Source of the DNA: Helicobacter pylori
GTDB taxonomy: Bacteria > Campylobacterota > Campylobacteria > Campylobacterales > Helicobacteraceae
Assembly (NCBI RefSeq): GCF_030323545.1
Contig: NZ_CP122954.1
Location: forward strand, 1,543,315 to 1,607,314
DNA: 64,000 nt
Direction: 5' to 3'
The notes below the pieces were generated by a model that had not been told where the DNA came from, did not search any database, and saw only the letters and a program-made list of their open reading frames with translations. The position numbers and the translations under genes are program-made. This document shows positions 8,286-17,249 of this stretch, in pieces. The first letter of the stretch is position 1, and every line of letters begins with the position of its first letter.

Positions 8286-9386
8286 ATGATTAAAAGCATA
8301 GAGATTGAAAATTACAAAAATTTCAAGCACTTTAAAATGGAAAATTTTAAACTTATCAACTTTTTTACCGGTCAAAACGATACGGGTAAAACCAACCTTT
8401 TAGAAGCCATTTATATCAACACGGGTCTTTGTGATCCTGCTGTTCAAGTCAATCTTCCTCCTGAACATGCCGTGAATATTAGTGAATTTAGGAAAATCAA
8501 ACTCAATGCCGACAATCTAAAGACCTTTTTTTATCAAGAAAACACCGCTAATCCCATTAGTATTCGCACTGAATTTGAACACACTACTATCCCTCTTATT
8601 ATCCAATACCCCACACAAACCAGTTACAGCAAAGACATCAATTTGAATGGCGATGATATTCATATGACAAACCTTATAAACAAAACAATAACGAAGCCAC
8701 AGCTTCAATTTTCCTACAATCCATCTCTCTCCCCCATGACAATGACTTATGAATTTGAAAGGCAAAACCTAGGTTTAATCCATTCTAATTTAGACAAAAT
8801 CGCTCAAATCTATAAGGAAAATGCGATGTTTATTCCCATAGAATTGTCTATTGTTAATTCTCTTCAAGTATTGGAAAATTTACAATTAGCAAGTAAAGAA
8901 AAAGAATTAATTGAAGTCCTAAAATATTTCAATCCTGATATTTTAAATGCTGTTACAATAAGAAAGTCTGTCTATATCCAAATCAAAGATGAAAACACAC
9001 CCCTAGAAGAAAGCCCTAAAAGGCTTTTAAGTTCGTTTGGTTGGGGTTTTATCAAATTCTTTATCATGGCGAGCATTCTTATTGATAATCGTGTTAAGTA
9101 TCTTTTCATTGATGAAATAGAAAGCGGTTTGCACCATACAAAAATGCAAGAGTTTTTAAAAACTCTGTTTAAGTTAGCTCAAAAATTACAGATTCAAATT
9201 TTTGCCACCACGCACAATAAGGAGTTTTTATTGAACGCTATCAACACCATGCCCAATAATGAAACGGGAGTTTTTAAAGACATAGCCTTGTTTGAGTTTG
9301 AAAAAGAAAGTTCTTCTGGCTTTATCAGACACAGCTATTCTATGCTAGAAAAAGCGCTCCATAGGGGCATGGAGGTTAGAGGCTGA
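8286..9386 (+). CDS. ABC/AAA15-type ATPase of an OLD/PARIS-like module
   Basis: A 366-residue cytosolic ATPase of the SMC/ABC-like group found in OLD-family defence systems. The Walker A is GQNDTGKT at residues 29-36, and the start IKSIEIENYKNF is the usual N-terminal strand of this group. A signature-like LLSSFGWG lies near residue 250, the Walker B YLFIDEIE is at 272-279, and the switch histidine is His310 in ATTH. Its stop overlaps the ATG of a TOPRIM-like gene (TGATG at 9384-9388), implying translational coupling. ATPase plus TOPRIM gene pairs are typical of class 2 OLD and PARIS-type antiphage systems. That role is inferred; the exact family is not certain. Confidence 0.75.
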   Translation: MIKSIEIENYKNFKHFKMENFKLINFFTGQNDTGKTNLLEAIYINTGLCDPAVQVNLPPEHAVNISEFRKIKLNADNLKTFFYQENTANPISIRTEFEHTTIPLIIQYPTQTSYSKDINLNGDDIHMTNLINKTITKPQLQFSYNPSLSPMTMTYEFERQNLGLIHSNLDKIAQIYKENAMFIPIELSIVNSLQVLENLQLASKEKELIEVLKYFNPDILNAVTIRKSVYIQIKDENTPLEESPKRLLSSFGWGFIKFFIMASILIDNRVKYLFIDEIESGLHHTKMQEFLKTLFKLAQKLQIQIFATTHNKEFLLNAINTMPNNETGVFKDIALFEFEKESSSGFIRHSYSMLEKALHRGMEVRG

Positions 9387-10064
9387 TGAGAAAAAAATCG
9401 TTTATGTGGAGGGCGAATCAGATAAAATCTTTCTAACGCTTTTAAACAAAGTAAAAAATTTATGCATTGATGATATTTTTAGTTGTAAGGGCAATACCAA
9501 GCTTTTTAAAGAAGCAGAGAGTATTAAAGAACACCTAAAAGCTAAGGGTATTTGCATCGTTTTTGATTCAGACAACCAAACAAAAGAGACTAAAATTCAA
9601 GAAATAAAGGAACAACTCCAAAAAAACCCAAAAGAAGAACACCGCTTAAATAATGAAGAGTTTAACCAGATTAAGATTTTTTTATTACCAGAAAATGATG
9701 AAAGCGAACACAACCCCAGATACTGCGAGCTGGAACATTTGCTAGAAAAAATGGCAAAAGAAAGTGAAAATGAAGCGTTTTACACAAGTTTCCGCCAACA
9801 TTACAATGTGCTTTTTAATGAAGCCAAACAAATCAAACCTATCCAATCAGAACAAAAAAAACGCACTAAATGCTGGCTACACCCCTATATCACGCTTTCT
9901 ATTCGTTTAGAGAGAGGTTTTGTGTTCCTTGTGAGTTAAACGATCTAGATCCTGTTACTACAACCACTAAAATGCTAGATGAGCCAAAAGATACAGAAAT
10001 TCTTAAAAAATTTTTTAATTTTAACTTAAAGGAACTTCAAGCATTGATTGATTTTTTAAAATAA
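9386..10064 (+). pseudogene. TOPRIM-like nuclease partner, broken by two frameshifts
   Basis: The natural start is ATG 9386, overlapping the ATPase stop, but an A7 tract (9391-9397) throws it out of frame. With eight A the product would begin MRKKIVYVEGESDKIFL, a classic TOPRIM start. The main open frame (from about 9406) shows the TOPRIM acidic residues: the E of VEGESD and the DxD of IVFDSDN. A second one-base loss near 9865-9871 (ACTAAATG in place of ACTAAAATG) moves the C-terminal part, up to LQALIDFLK, into another frame ending at 10064. Repaired, it would be about 226 residues. It may match DUF3226/DUF4435-like families. As written it is probably inactive or phase-off. Confidence 0.65.
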
Positions 10065-10238
10065 ACCCAATAAAAACCCTTGATTTTACAAGCATTAGAA
10101 TCTTTCTCAAATTGGGTTTAAACCGCTTAAAAAGCTTTGTAGCCATAAAATCCTAAAATAAAGGTTGTTTTGAAAACGCCATTCAAACACCCCACTAGAT
10201 TAAAAATCATAAAACCATTCCCTCCCCCTTTTTTCACT

Positions 10239-11096
10239 TCAATGCACTTCGCTCCAAACTTTTCTTTTCCACGCATAAGCCAAGAACGACAGCACCGCAA
10301 AGAAAATCATGATTTTTATCCCTAAGGTATTCCTTTCATGTTTTTTCCTATCGCCTGCTTTTTCCAAATATGCGATGACTTGTTTTTGAGCTTGCTCACT
10401 CAACCCCACTCTAGGCATAGCCGTGCCAGGCAAAAGCTTTTGCGGATCGTTGATGAAAATATTCAAGCCATGTTCACCTTTAGCTCTAATCATCATGGAC
10501 AAATCAGGCGCATGAGAGCCTAAATAATTGGCTAAATCTTTAGGATCGCTAAAGGCCTTATCTTTAGCATAATCCAGTCTATGACACCTTTGACAGCTTT
10601 GCGCGAACACTTCCTTATCGCTCAAATTTTTAGGCAAAATAGAAGTGAGATACGCCACAATATCGCTCAAATCTTGATCGCTAAATTGAGAAAACGCCGG
10701 CATGGGATATGGCCTTTCATCGTTGAACTTATGGCTCAATTTCGCCGTTTTCACAGGGTCTTTGATGAAGTGGGCTAAGAAATTCGCGTTCAAAACCCCC
10801 GCCACATGGCTTAAATCCGGTGGCACGACCCCAAACGAATTGCTCGCGCTAAGGCTGTCCATAGGGGCTGGAATGTTTTGAGATTTAATGCCATGACAAG
10901 CGGTGCAATTTTCAGCTACAAGCTGTTTGCCTTTATTAGCGTCGCCATTTTTTAAATCCATCGGCTCTAAATCCTTGAAAGCAAAATCTGCCGGAGCGAC
11001 TTTAGGGTGCATCACCGAATGTGCATAAGGCTCAACCCCATAATAAATCACGCCTACCACCACAATAAGGATGATTAGAATCTTAAATTCTTTCAT
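10239..11096 (-). CDS. petC: dihaem cytochrome c1 subunit of the bc1 complex
   Basis: A 285-residue membrane-anchored cytochrome c of the quinol:cytochrome c oxidoreductase. It has two CxxCH haem sites, Cys64-Thr-Ala-Cys67-His68 and Cys168-Gln-Arg-Cys171-His172. The dihaem form is typical of campylobacterota and unlike the mono-haem mitochondrial type. An N-terminal membrane segment (about residues 6-20) and a second near the C-terminus (about 259-277) fix it to the inner membrane. It is the last gene of petA-petB-petC, with a 4-bp ATGA overlap with petB. It corresponds to HP1538. Confidence 0.93.
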   Translation of the reverse strand: MKEFKILIILIVVVGVIYYGVEPYAHSVMHPKVAPADFAFKDLEPMDLKNGDANKGKQLVAENCTACHGIKSQNIPAPMDSLSASNSFGVVPPDLSHVAGVLNANFLAHFIKDPVKTAKLSHKFNDERPYPMPAFSQFSDQDLSDIVAYLTSILPKNLSDKEVFAQSCQRCHRLDYAKDKAFSDPKDLANYLGSHAPDLSMMIRAKGEHGLNIFINDPQKLLPGTAMPRVGLSEQAQKQVIAYLEKAGDRKKHERNTLGIKIMIFFAVLSFLAYAWKRKVWSEVH

Positions 11097-12331
11097 CTAA
11101 CACCCCCTTGTTTCTTGCTCTCAGCGATAGTGATGATGGGCAACACCACAAAGAAAAGGGCCAAAAAAGTGATTGAACCTGCTAAGCCAATGTATTTACC
11201 GATCCCAAGCGGAGGTAATTTACCATAGATCGTTAAAACAATCATGTCAATGATTAAAAGCCAAAACCATACCATAAAAGCCGGCCGTTTGTGCGCGGGA
11301 GCGACCACTGGGCTTCTGTCCAAAAAGGGCAGTAAGAAAAAGATCACTTGCGCCACGCCAAAGGCCATTAGCCCTAAATCAGCGCTAAAGAAAAAACCCC
11401 TTAAGACTTCATAGCTCCACAAGAAATACCATTCAGGGTAAATGTGAGGCGGCGTTTTAAGGCTGTTAGCCCTTTCAAAGTTGATAGGATCCATCGCAAA
11501 ATCATAGTGGTAACACACCAAGTAAAAGAAAAAGACCATGAACGCGCAAACCACAAAAATATCTTTAGACAAGAATACCGGCCAAAAAGGAATGACTTTG
11601 GATTCTTTTTTCTTGCCTTCAATGAATTTCTTTTCTTCTGATTCAAAGTCAATTTCTTCGCCTTCTTGGTTATTGACATGCGGGATGCGTAAAGAATAAA
11701 AATGCACCCCAATGAGTAAAATGATCGCAATGGGCAGTAAAAACACATGGAGCATGAAAAAACGCGTTAAAGTGGAATCCGCCACAACATAATTGCCCCT
11801 AATCCACTCCACCACATCAGCCCCAATGAAAGGAATGCCCCCAAATAAATTCGTGATAACCGCTGCAGCCCAATAGCTCATCTGCCCCCAAGGCAGCATA
11901 TACCCGCTAAAGGCTTCCGCGCTAAAGACCACAAACAAAATCATCCCGCTAATCCAAATCATCTCACGACCCTTTTTGTAAGAGCCATAATAGATGCCAA
12001 CAAACATGTGGATATAAATGATGACAAAAATCATGCTCGCTGCCGTGGCATGCATGTGGCGCCAAAGCCAGCCATAAGCCACTTCTTGCATGATGGTGAA
12101 ATTCACGCTATCAAACGCCATTTTCGCATCAGGCTTGTAATACATGAGCAAGAAAATCCCTGAGATCACAAGCACGCCAAAAAGGGTCAATAAAATCACC
12201 CCCATAGCCCATAAAAAATTGATGTTTTTAGGGATCCAATATTCTGTCATTAGCACTTTAACAAGCTTGTTAGTGCCAAGACGCATGTCCAACCATTCGC
12301 CTAAATTCTTCGCTTTTTTTATCTCTGCCAT
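11093..12331 (-). CDS. petB: cytochrome b subunit of the bc1 complex
   Basis: A 412-residue polytopic haem b protein carrying the quinol-oxidation and quinone-reduction sites of the bc1 complex. Conserved features include the paired haem-binding histidines in WRHMHATAAS and FMLHVFLLP, the GYMLPWGQMSYWAA segment, and the Qo-site PEWY motif at about residue 301. The N- and C-terminal domains are fused in one chain, as in full-length cytochrome b. It sits between petA (10-bp gap) and petC (4-bp overlap). Confidence 0.95.
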   Translation of the reverse strand: MAEIKKAKNLGEWLDMRLGTNKLVKVLMTEYWIPKNINFLWAMGVILLTLFGVLVISGIFLLMYYKPDAKMAFDSVNFTIMQEVAYGWLWRHMHATAASMIFVIIYIHMFVGIYYGSYKKGREMIWISGMILFVVFSAEAFSGYMLPWGQMSYWAAAVITNLFGGIPFIGADVVEWIRGNYVVADSTLTRFFMLHVFLLPIAIILLIGVHFYSLRIPHVNNQEGEEIDFESEEKKFIEGKKKESKVIPFWPVFLSKDIFVVCAFMVFFFYLVCYHYDFAMDPINFERANSLKTPPHIYPEWYFLWSYEVLRGFFFSADLGLMAFGVAQVIFFLLPFLDRSPVVAPAHKRPAFMVWFWLLIIDMIVLTIYGKLPPLGIGKYIGLAGSITFLALFFVVLPIITIAESKKQGGVR

Positions 12332-12341
12332 GGAATTCTCC

Positions 12342-12845
12342 TTACGCTTTAGCCATCATTTTCTTGTATTCAGCCCCGGCTTCACCAAAAGTGATCTTAG
12401 TGCCTTCAATTTTAAAAGGCGGAATATCAAAAGGGCGTGGAGGGGGAGTGCCGGCAATATTCACGCCATCAGAAGTGAAACGCCCTCCATGGCATGGGCA
12501 TAAAAAGCCTTTTTCTTCATCTTGATAAGTGGGGATACACCCTAAATGCGTGCAAATTTGAATGGCTGTGGTAAAAACGCTCCCGCCAATTTTAAAATCG
12601 CGCTTTTCATTAAAGCCCTCTTTTTTGGAACGCTTGAGGATATAGACCGGTTTCCCACGCCATTCCACGGTGGAAAACTGCCCTTCTTGCATATTCGCCA
12701 CATCTATGGTCGTAAAACCGGCTGAAACAACGCTTGGAAGCGGATCCCAAGTCTTTTTCATCGCTACTAGACTCGCTATAGCCCCTATAGCTGTAACACT
12801 AGCAAGGCTCATTCCTAAAAAATCACGCCTTTGAATATCTGCCAT
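12342..12845 (-). CDS. petA: Rieske [2Fe-2S] subunit of the bc1 complex
   Basis: A 167-residue Rieske protein with a twin-arginine export signal (IQRRDFLGM at residues 4-12) followed by one membrane segment. The cluster ligands are in Cys-Thr-His-Leu-Gly-Cys and Cys-Pro-Cys-His-Gly-Gly, the standard pair of boxes. It accepts the first electron from quinol and passes it to cytochrome c1. AAGGAG precedes the ATG at 12845, and this is the first gene of the petABC operon. Confidence 0.95.
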   Translation of the reverse strand: MADIQRRDFLGMSLASVTAIGAIASLVAMKKTWDPLPSVVSAGFTTIDVANMQEGQFSTVEWRGKPVYILKRSKKEGFNEKRDFKIGGSVFTTAIQICTHLGCIPTYQDEEKGFLCPCHGGRFTSDGVNIAGTPPPRPFDIPPFKIEGTKITFGEAGAEYKKMMAKA

Positions 12846-12970
12846 GATTAAAAAACTCCTTAATGATAATTACCTTTTAACGACTAAAGGCATAGCAAAT
12901 CCCTATTTTACAACAAACTCTCTTAATAATCTTTTTAAAATAACAAAATTAACGCTAGAATCAAACGCTT

Positions 12971-15970
12971 TTAGTGCCGCTTTAAAGAAATTTGAGCGCG
13001 CAAATGTTTCAAAAGGGTTTCTAAAATATCGTTATCGTCTTTGCTTGGGGCTTTCAGGCTTTCTTTCTTCTCACCGCTATAAGTGATGGTGATGTTTTGA
13101 CTGAGATTAGAAAGTTTGATGATGCCAAGCTGGTTGGCTAGAATTTTAAGCGTAATGATTTGCAAAAATTGAGCACTCAAATCGTCTATTTTGCCAAACC
13201 TGTCTTCTATCTCTTCATGGATTTGCCCCACCTCATCTGTATTTTCACACAAACTCAAACGGCGGTACAAATCCAACCTCAAACTATCGCTTGCAATGAG
13301 TTCAGGGTTTAAAAAAGCGCTCACGCCAAGTTGGATTTCTACGCTCTTTTCAAGCCTTTTTTTTCCCCCACTCAATTCATAAATCGCATCCTCAAGCATG
13401 CGCGTATAGAGCGCATAACCGATATTTTTAATATGCCCGCTCTGATCTTGCCCAAGCAAATTCCCGCCCCCCCTGATTTCTAAATCATGATAAGCGACAC
13501 TCTCCCCACTGCCTAAATACGAATTTTTTTCCAAAGCGAGCAAGCGTTTTAGGGCCTGTTCGTTCAAACTTTTTTGATCTTCTATGAGGAAATAGCAAAA
13601 GCCTTCTTTTTTGCCCCTCCCCACACGCCCTCTCAATTGGTGCAAATCAGCCAGCCCAAAATTTTGCACATTATCTATAATAATCGTGTTAGCGTTAGGC
13701 AAATGAATCCCTGATTCCACAATAGAAGTGCATAATAAAACCTGATAGTTCCCCTTAGCAAACTCTAACATGATTTCTTCGCTCTCATTGGCGCTAATTT
13801 GGGAATGCAAAATGGCGATTTTGAGTTTAGGGATTAAATCTTCTAGCTTGGTTTTGACTTTTGAAATGCTAGCGATGTGGTTATGGATGTAAAAAATTTG
13901 CCCGTTACGGCGTAATTCTCTATGAATAATCTCTTTTAAGAGTTCGTCATTCTTTTCTTTCAAAAAAGTGCGACTGGGCTTTCTGTCTGTGGGCGGGGTT
14001 TTTAAAGAGCTAATGCCTTTAATTTGAGAGAGCGCCATGTTTAAAGTGCGCGGGATAGGCGTAGCGGACATGCTTAAAAAATGCACGCTTTTGCTCAATT
14101 CTTTTAAAGCTTCTTTTTGTTTCACGCCAAATTTATGCTCTTCATCCACCACCACTAAGCCCAAGTTTTTAAATTTCGCGCCTAAAACCGCATGCGTGCC
14201 TACAAGAACATCAATTAGCCCTGATTCCACCGCCTTTAAAAGCTTGTTTTTTCCGCTCGCATACCTGTCCAAACGAGCCACTTTAACGCCAAAATTTTCA
14301 AAACGCACCCTTAAAGTCTCAAAATGCTGGTGCGCTAATAAAGTAGTAGGCACGACTAAAGCACTTTGAAAGCCGTTCAAAAACGCGCAAAAAATCGCAT
14401 GCATCGCCACTTCTGTTTTCCCAAAACCCACATCCCCACTCAATAATCTGTCCATCACTCTCTTAGAGCTTAAATCCTTTGAAATTTCAGCGATAGCCTT
14501 TTCTTGATCGCTTGTGTATTCAAACCCCGCATGCGATTTAAAAATTTCCAACTCCGCTAAATGCGTGTCCATCTTTTTACCCAAGATCAGATTGCGTTCA
14601 GCCGCTAATTCAATGATCTTGCCTGCAATCTCTAAAAGCTTAGTCCTAACTTTAGCTTTCAGTTTGAGAAAACTCCCTTTCCCTAGCCGGTCTTTAATAG
14701 GAACGCTATCGCTTTGCGCCACATAGCGAGCGATTAGATGCAAATTTTCCACCGGTAATAGCAGTTTGTCTTCGCCCCAATAAGCGATTTCTAAAAAATC
14801 CCTCTTGCTCCCCAAAACGCTGTGTTGGACTAATTGGGAAAACACGCCCACCCCATAATCATCATGCACCACCCATTCGCCCGGATTTAGTTCATTCAAA
14901 GCGAGCTTGGATTTTTGGCGTTTTTTCTTCCTTTCAAAAGAATTGAGCGAAATAAAAATCCCATCAGGAGTTTTAAAGTTTAACACAAAGGGGGCGATGA
15001 CGCATTCAATGCTGCTTTTTTCAAGCGCACTTACCGCATTGTCTAAAATCGTTTTGTTAGGGGCTAGGAGCGTGATTTTACGATTTGAATGCAAAGCGAT
15101 AAAGCTTTCTAGGGCATGCGCATGGATTTCTAAATCTTCATAGCCTTGCGGGTTTTCTAAAACCTTTAAAGATTTGAAACGCTCACAATCCAATTCGTTT
15201 AAGCTCGCTAATTCTTGAATTTCTTCTAAAGCTCTAGGGCTTATAACGCTTTTATAAACGCTTAGCAAGTCTTGTGCTTTTTCCCCTAAAAACCACAAAC
15301 CAAAACTGGTTAAATCTTTAGAAAAGCTATTGAATGGGCTTTGCTCCACTTTGGTTTTCAGATCCTTATAAGATGGTTCGTCCAAACTAAAAAGCGTGGG
15401 GGGGATTTCAATTTCTAACCAATCTTCTTTAAGGCTCATTTGAGTGGTGGGGTCAAATTCCTTAATGCTCTCACACTCCGTATCAAAAAAACTCAAGCGA
15501 TACGCTTTAGAATTGGGCGCATAAATATCCACAATATCCCCCCTAAAGCTCGCTTCGCCTTCCACTTCCACTAAGTCTACAATTTCATAGCCATAATAAA
15601 AGAGCTTGTCTTTCAAGTCCTTAAGGTTATATTTTTCTAAAAGAGTGATTTTAAAGCTCTCTAAAAGTTCTTTTTTGGGTAAAGGGTGCAATAACGCGCT
15701 AATCGGGGCAATGATGATAGTTTCTTGCTTGTTTTCTAAGGCTTGATAAAACTCCCTTAAACCCCCTAAAAGCTGTAAAAATTCTTCAAAAAACGAACGC
15801 AAATCGTCATTTTTTTTAGCCCTAAACTCTGGGAAAAGAATGGCTTTGGTATTTGGCTTAAAATAGCTTATGACTTCTTTAGCGAGCTTGGATTCTTTAA
15901 AATCCTTACAAGCGAGTATTTGATAATCAAAGCCTTTGTTTAAGGCTCTATAAAGGCTAGATTGGATCAT
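12971..15970 (-). CDS. mfd: transcription-repair coupling factor Mfd
   Basis: A 999-residue SF2 translocase that removes stalled RNA polymerase and recruits the UvrABC excision machinery. It has an N-terminal UvrB-like region and an RNA polymerase-interacting domain starting near GEWVVHDDYGVGVF. The helicase core follows, with Walker A GDVGFGKTEVA and Walker B VVDEEHKFG. Motif VI (QLRGRVGRG) is also present, then the C-terminal TRCF domain. The length is a little shorter than E. coli Mfd (about 1150) but usual for this genus. Its stop lies 125 bp from the start of petA. ccmA ends 3 bp upstream, so it is probably transcribed with the cell-shape genes. Confidence 0.95.
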   Translation of the reverse strand: MIQSSLYRALNKGFDYQILACKDFKESKLAKEVISYFKPNTKAILFPEFRAKKNDDLRSFFEEFLQLLGGLREFYQALENKQETIIIAPISALLHPLPKKELLESFKITLLEKYNLKDLKDKLFYYGYEIVDLVEVEGEASFRGDIVDIYAPNSKAYRLSFFDTECESIKEFDPTTQMSLKEDWLEIEIPPTLFSLDEPSYKDLKTKVEQSPFNSFSKDLTSFGLWFLGEKAQDLLSVYKSVISPRALEEIQELASLNELDCERFKSLKVLENPQGYEDLEIHAHALESFIALHSNRKITLLAPNKTILDNAVSALEKSSIECVIAPFVLNFKTPDGIFISLNSFERKKKRQKSKLALNELNPGEWVVHDDYGVGVFSQLVQHSVLGSKRDFLEIAYWGEDKLLLPVENLHLIARYVAQSDSVPIKDRLGKGSFLKLKAKVRTKLLEIAGKIIELAAERNLILGKKMDTHLAELEIFKSHAGFEYTSDQEKAIAEISKDLSSKRVMDRLLSGDVGFGKTEVAMHAIFCAFLNGFQSALVVPTTLLAHQHFETLRVRFENFGVKVARLDRYASGKNKLLKAVESGLIDVLVGTHAVLGAKFKNLGLVVVDEEHKFGVKQKEALKELSKSVHFLSMSATPIPRTLNMALSQIKGISSLKTPPTDRKPSRTFLKEKNDELLKEIIHRELRRNGQIFYIHNHIASISKVKTKLEDLIPKLKIAILHSQISANESEEIMLEFAKGNYQVLLCTSIVESGIHLPNANTIIIDNVQNFGLADLHQLRGRVGRGKKEGFCYFLIEDQKSLNEQALKRLLALEKNSYLGSGESVAYHDLEIRGGGNLLGQDQSGHIKNIGYALYTRMLEDAIYELSGGKKRLEKSVEIQLGVSAFLNPELIASDSLRLDLYRRLSLCENTDEVGQIHEEIEDRFGKIDDLSAQFLQIITLKILANQLGIIKLSNLSQNITITYSGEKKESLKAPSKDDNDILETLLKHLRAQISLKRH

Positions 15971-15973
15971 TCC

Positions 15974-16384
15974 CTATTTATTTTCAATTTTCTTTTCTTG
16001 CTCATTGATTAACAACGCCCCCCCTTGAATATTCTTAGGGCGAGTTTCCCCAATCAAAATCCCCTTCCTTTCCACCACAAGCTCTTGGCTAGAGATCTTA
16101 CCATCAAGGCGTCCTAAAGGCATGATTTCTACCACTTCCGCCTCCACCGTGCCAGTGAACTTGCCATTGACCACTAATTTATTAGCAAAAATCTCACCCA
16201 CTACCGAGCCGGTTTGCCCGATCACCACCGTACTTTTAGAATGCACCACCCCTTCTAATTCACCATCTATGTGCAAATGGTAATCCAAATGAAACTCACC
16301 CTTTATTTTTGTGCCTTGAGCGATGATAGTCGCTGGTCCTGTTTTTGCATTAGCTGATTTATTATTGTTATCAAAGATTGCCAT
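15974..16384 (-). CDS. ccmA: bactofilin CcmA (cell-shape scaffold)
   Basis: A 136-residue bactofilin: a central beta-helix built of repeated short valine/glycine-rich strands (about residues 20-110) with short disordered ends. CcmA polymers position the peptidoglycan hydrolases that make H. pylori helical. The ATG at 16384 is preceded by AAGGAG, and the gene overlaps the 3' end of csd1 by about 80 bp, an unusually long overlap. It corresponds to HP1542, in the csd2-csd1-ccmA shape cluster. Confidence 0.93.
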   Translation of the reverse strand: MAIFDNNNKSANAKTGPATIIAQGTKIKGEFHLDYHLHIDGELEGVVHSKSTVVIGQTGSVVGEIFANKLVVNGKFTGTVEAEVVEIMPLGRLDGKISSQELVVERKGILIGETRPKNIQGGALLINEQEKKIENK

Positions 16385-17241
16385 CTGATGCTCCTTTCTT
16401 TATTGAAAACTTCTTCAAAATTTTTCATGTTCCATTTGGTGAAACTCATGGGGTTTATGGGCTGATCTAAAAAACGCACTTCATAATGCAAATGCGGCCC
16501 TGTGCTCATCCCTGTATTACCACTGTACCCAATTAACTGCCCTTTTTTGACAAATTCGCCCGTTTTTACGATGATTTTATTCAAATGGGCGTAGTAGGTT
16601 TTAAAACCAAAAGGGTGGAAAACTTTAATCAAATTCCCATACCCCCCATTCCACCCTTTGCCCGCTAATCCCACTACCCCGCTCGCGCTCGCATACACAG
16701 GGGTGTTAATAGCGGTGCTTAAATCAAGCCCGGTATGGTTGTGCAACACATGCAAAATAGGATGGATCCTTTTATTAAAGGCGGCTGAAACGCGCCGATA
16801 GGATTCTAGCGGGTAGTCATTAGGGATAAGGCGCATGATAAAGCTTTTTTGAAGCCCGGTAATCCCAGCGACATCTAAGCGGCTGGAAAAATTGCCCTCT
16901 TCTTTTTCTTCTTCAGGCCTATTCACTCCCACCACTTCTTCTAAATCGTTGACGCGTTCCCCTGAAAGTTGCAAATCGTCTAAAAATTCATCCATTTGCA
17001 AAGAAAGTTTTTCATTCGTCTCTTTTTTTTTCTCAAATTCCTTAGTGATTAAAGCATGCTGCTTGTCAATGTTTTTGATCTCTTGATTTAAAACCAGTAA
17101 CGAAATGCCTAAAAACAATAAAGATCCCACAACGCTCAACAGCGCATACAAGCCAATTTGACGGAATAAGATATGAACATTAATATAACGACTCCCTTTA
17201 GAGTCCGTAACCATCACAATCAAACGCCTGTCTAAAAACAC
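16303..17241 (-). CDS. csd1: M23 peptidoglycan endopeptidase Csd1
   Basis: About 312 residues: a cytoplasmic tail, one membrane segment (about residues 28-50), a coiled coil (about 55-105) and a C-terminal LytM (M23) zinc peptidase domain. Catalytic elements are intact: His/Asp in NHTGLDLS and the HxH pair in GPHLHYEV. Csd1 trims peptide cross-links to generate helical shape. I chose GTG 17241 over TTG 17244, because it sits at better distance from AAGGAT and matches the known length. It lies 8 bp after csd2. Confidence 0.9.
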   Translation of the reverse strand: MFLDRRLIVMVTDSKGSRYINVHILFRQIGLYALLSVVGSLLFLGISLLVLNQEIKNIDKQHALITKEFEKKKETNEKLSLQMDEFLDDLQLSGERVNDLEEVVGVNRPEEEKEEGNFSSRLDVAGITGLQKSFIMRLIPNDYPLESYRRVSAAFNKRIHPILHVLHNHTGLDLSTAINTPVYASASGVVGLAGKGWNGGYGNLIKVFHPFGFKTYYAHLNKIIVKTGEFVKKGQLIGYSGNTGMSTGPHLHYEVRFLDQPINPMSFTKWNMKNFEEVFNKERSIRWQSLITIINQLMQKQDQRLSSLKAQK

Positions 17242-17249
17242 CAAAATCC

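Noticed and set aside
9870..10064. A separate 64-residue gene after the TOPRIM frame
   Set aside because: It continues the TOPRIM protein in a shifted frame (one missing A restores it) and has no ribosome site of its own.
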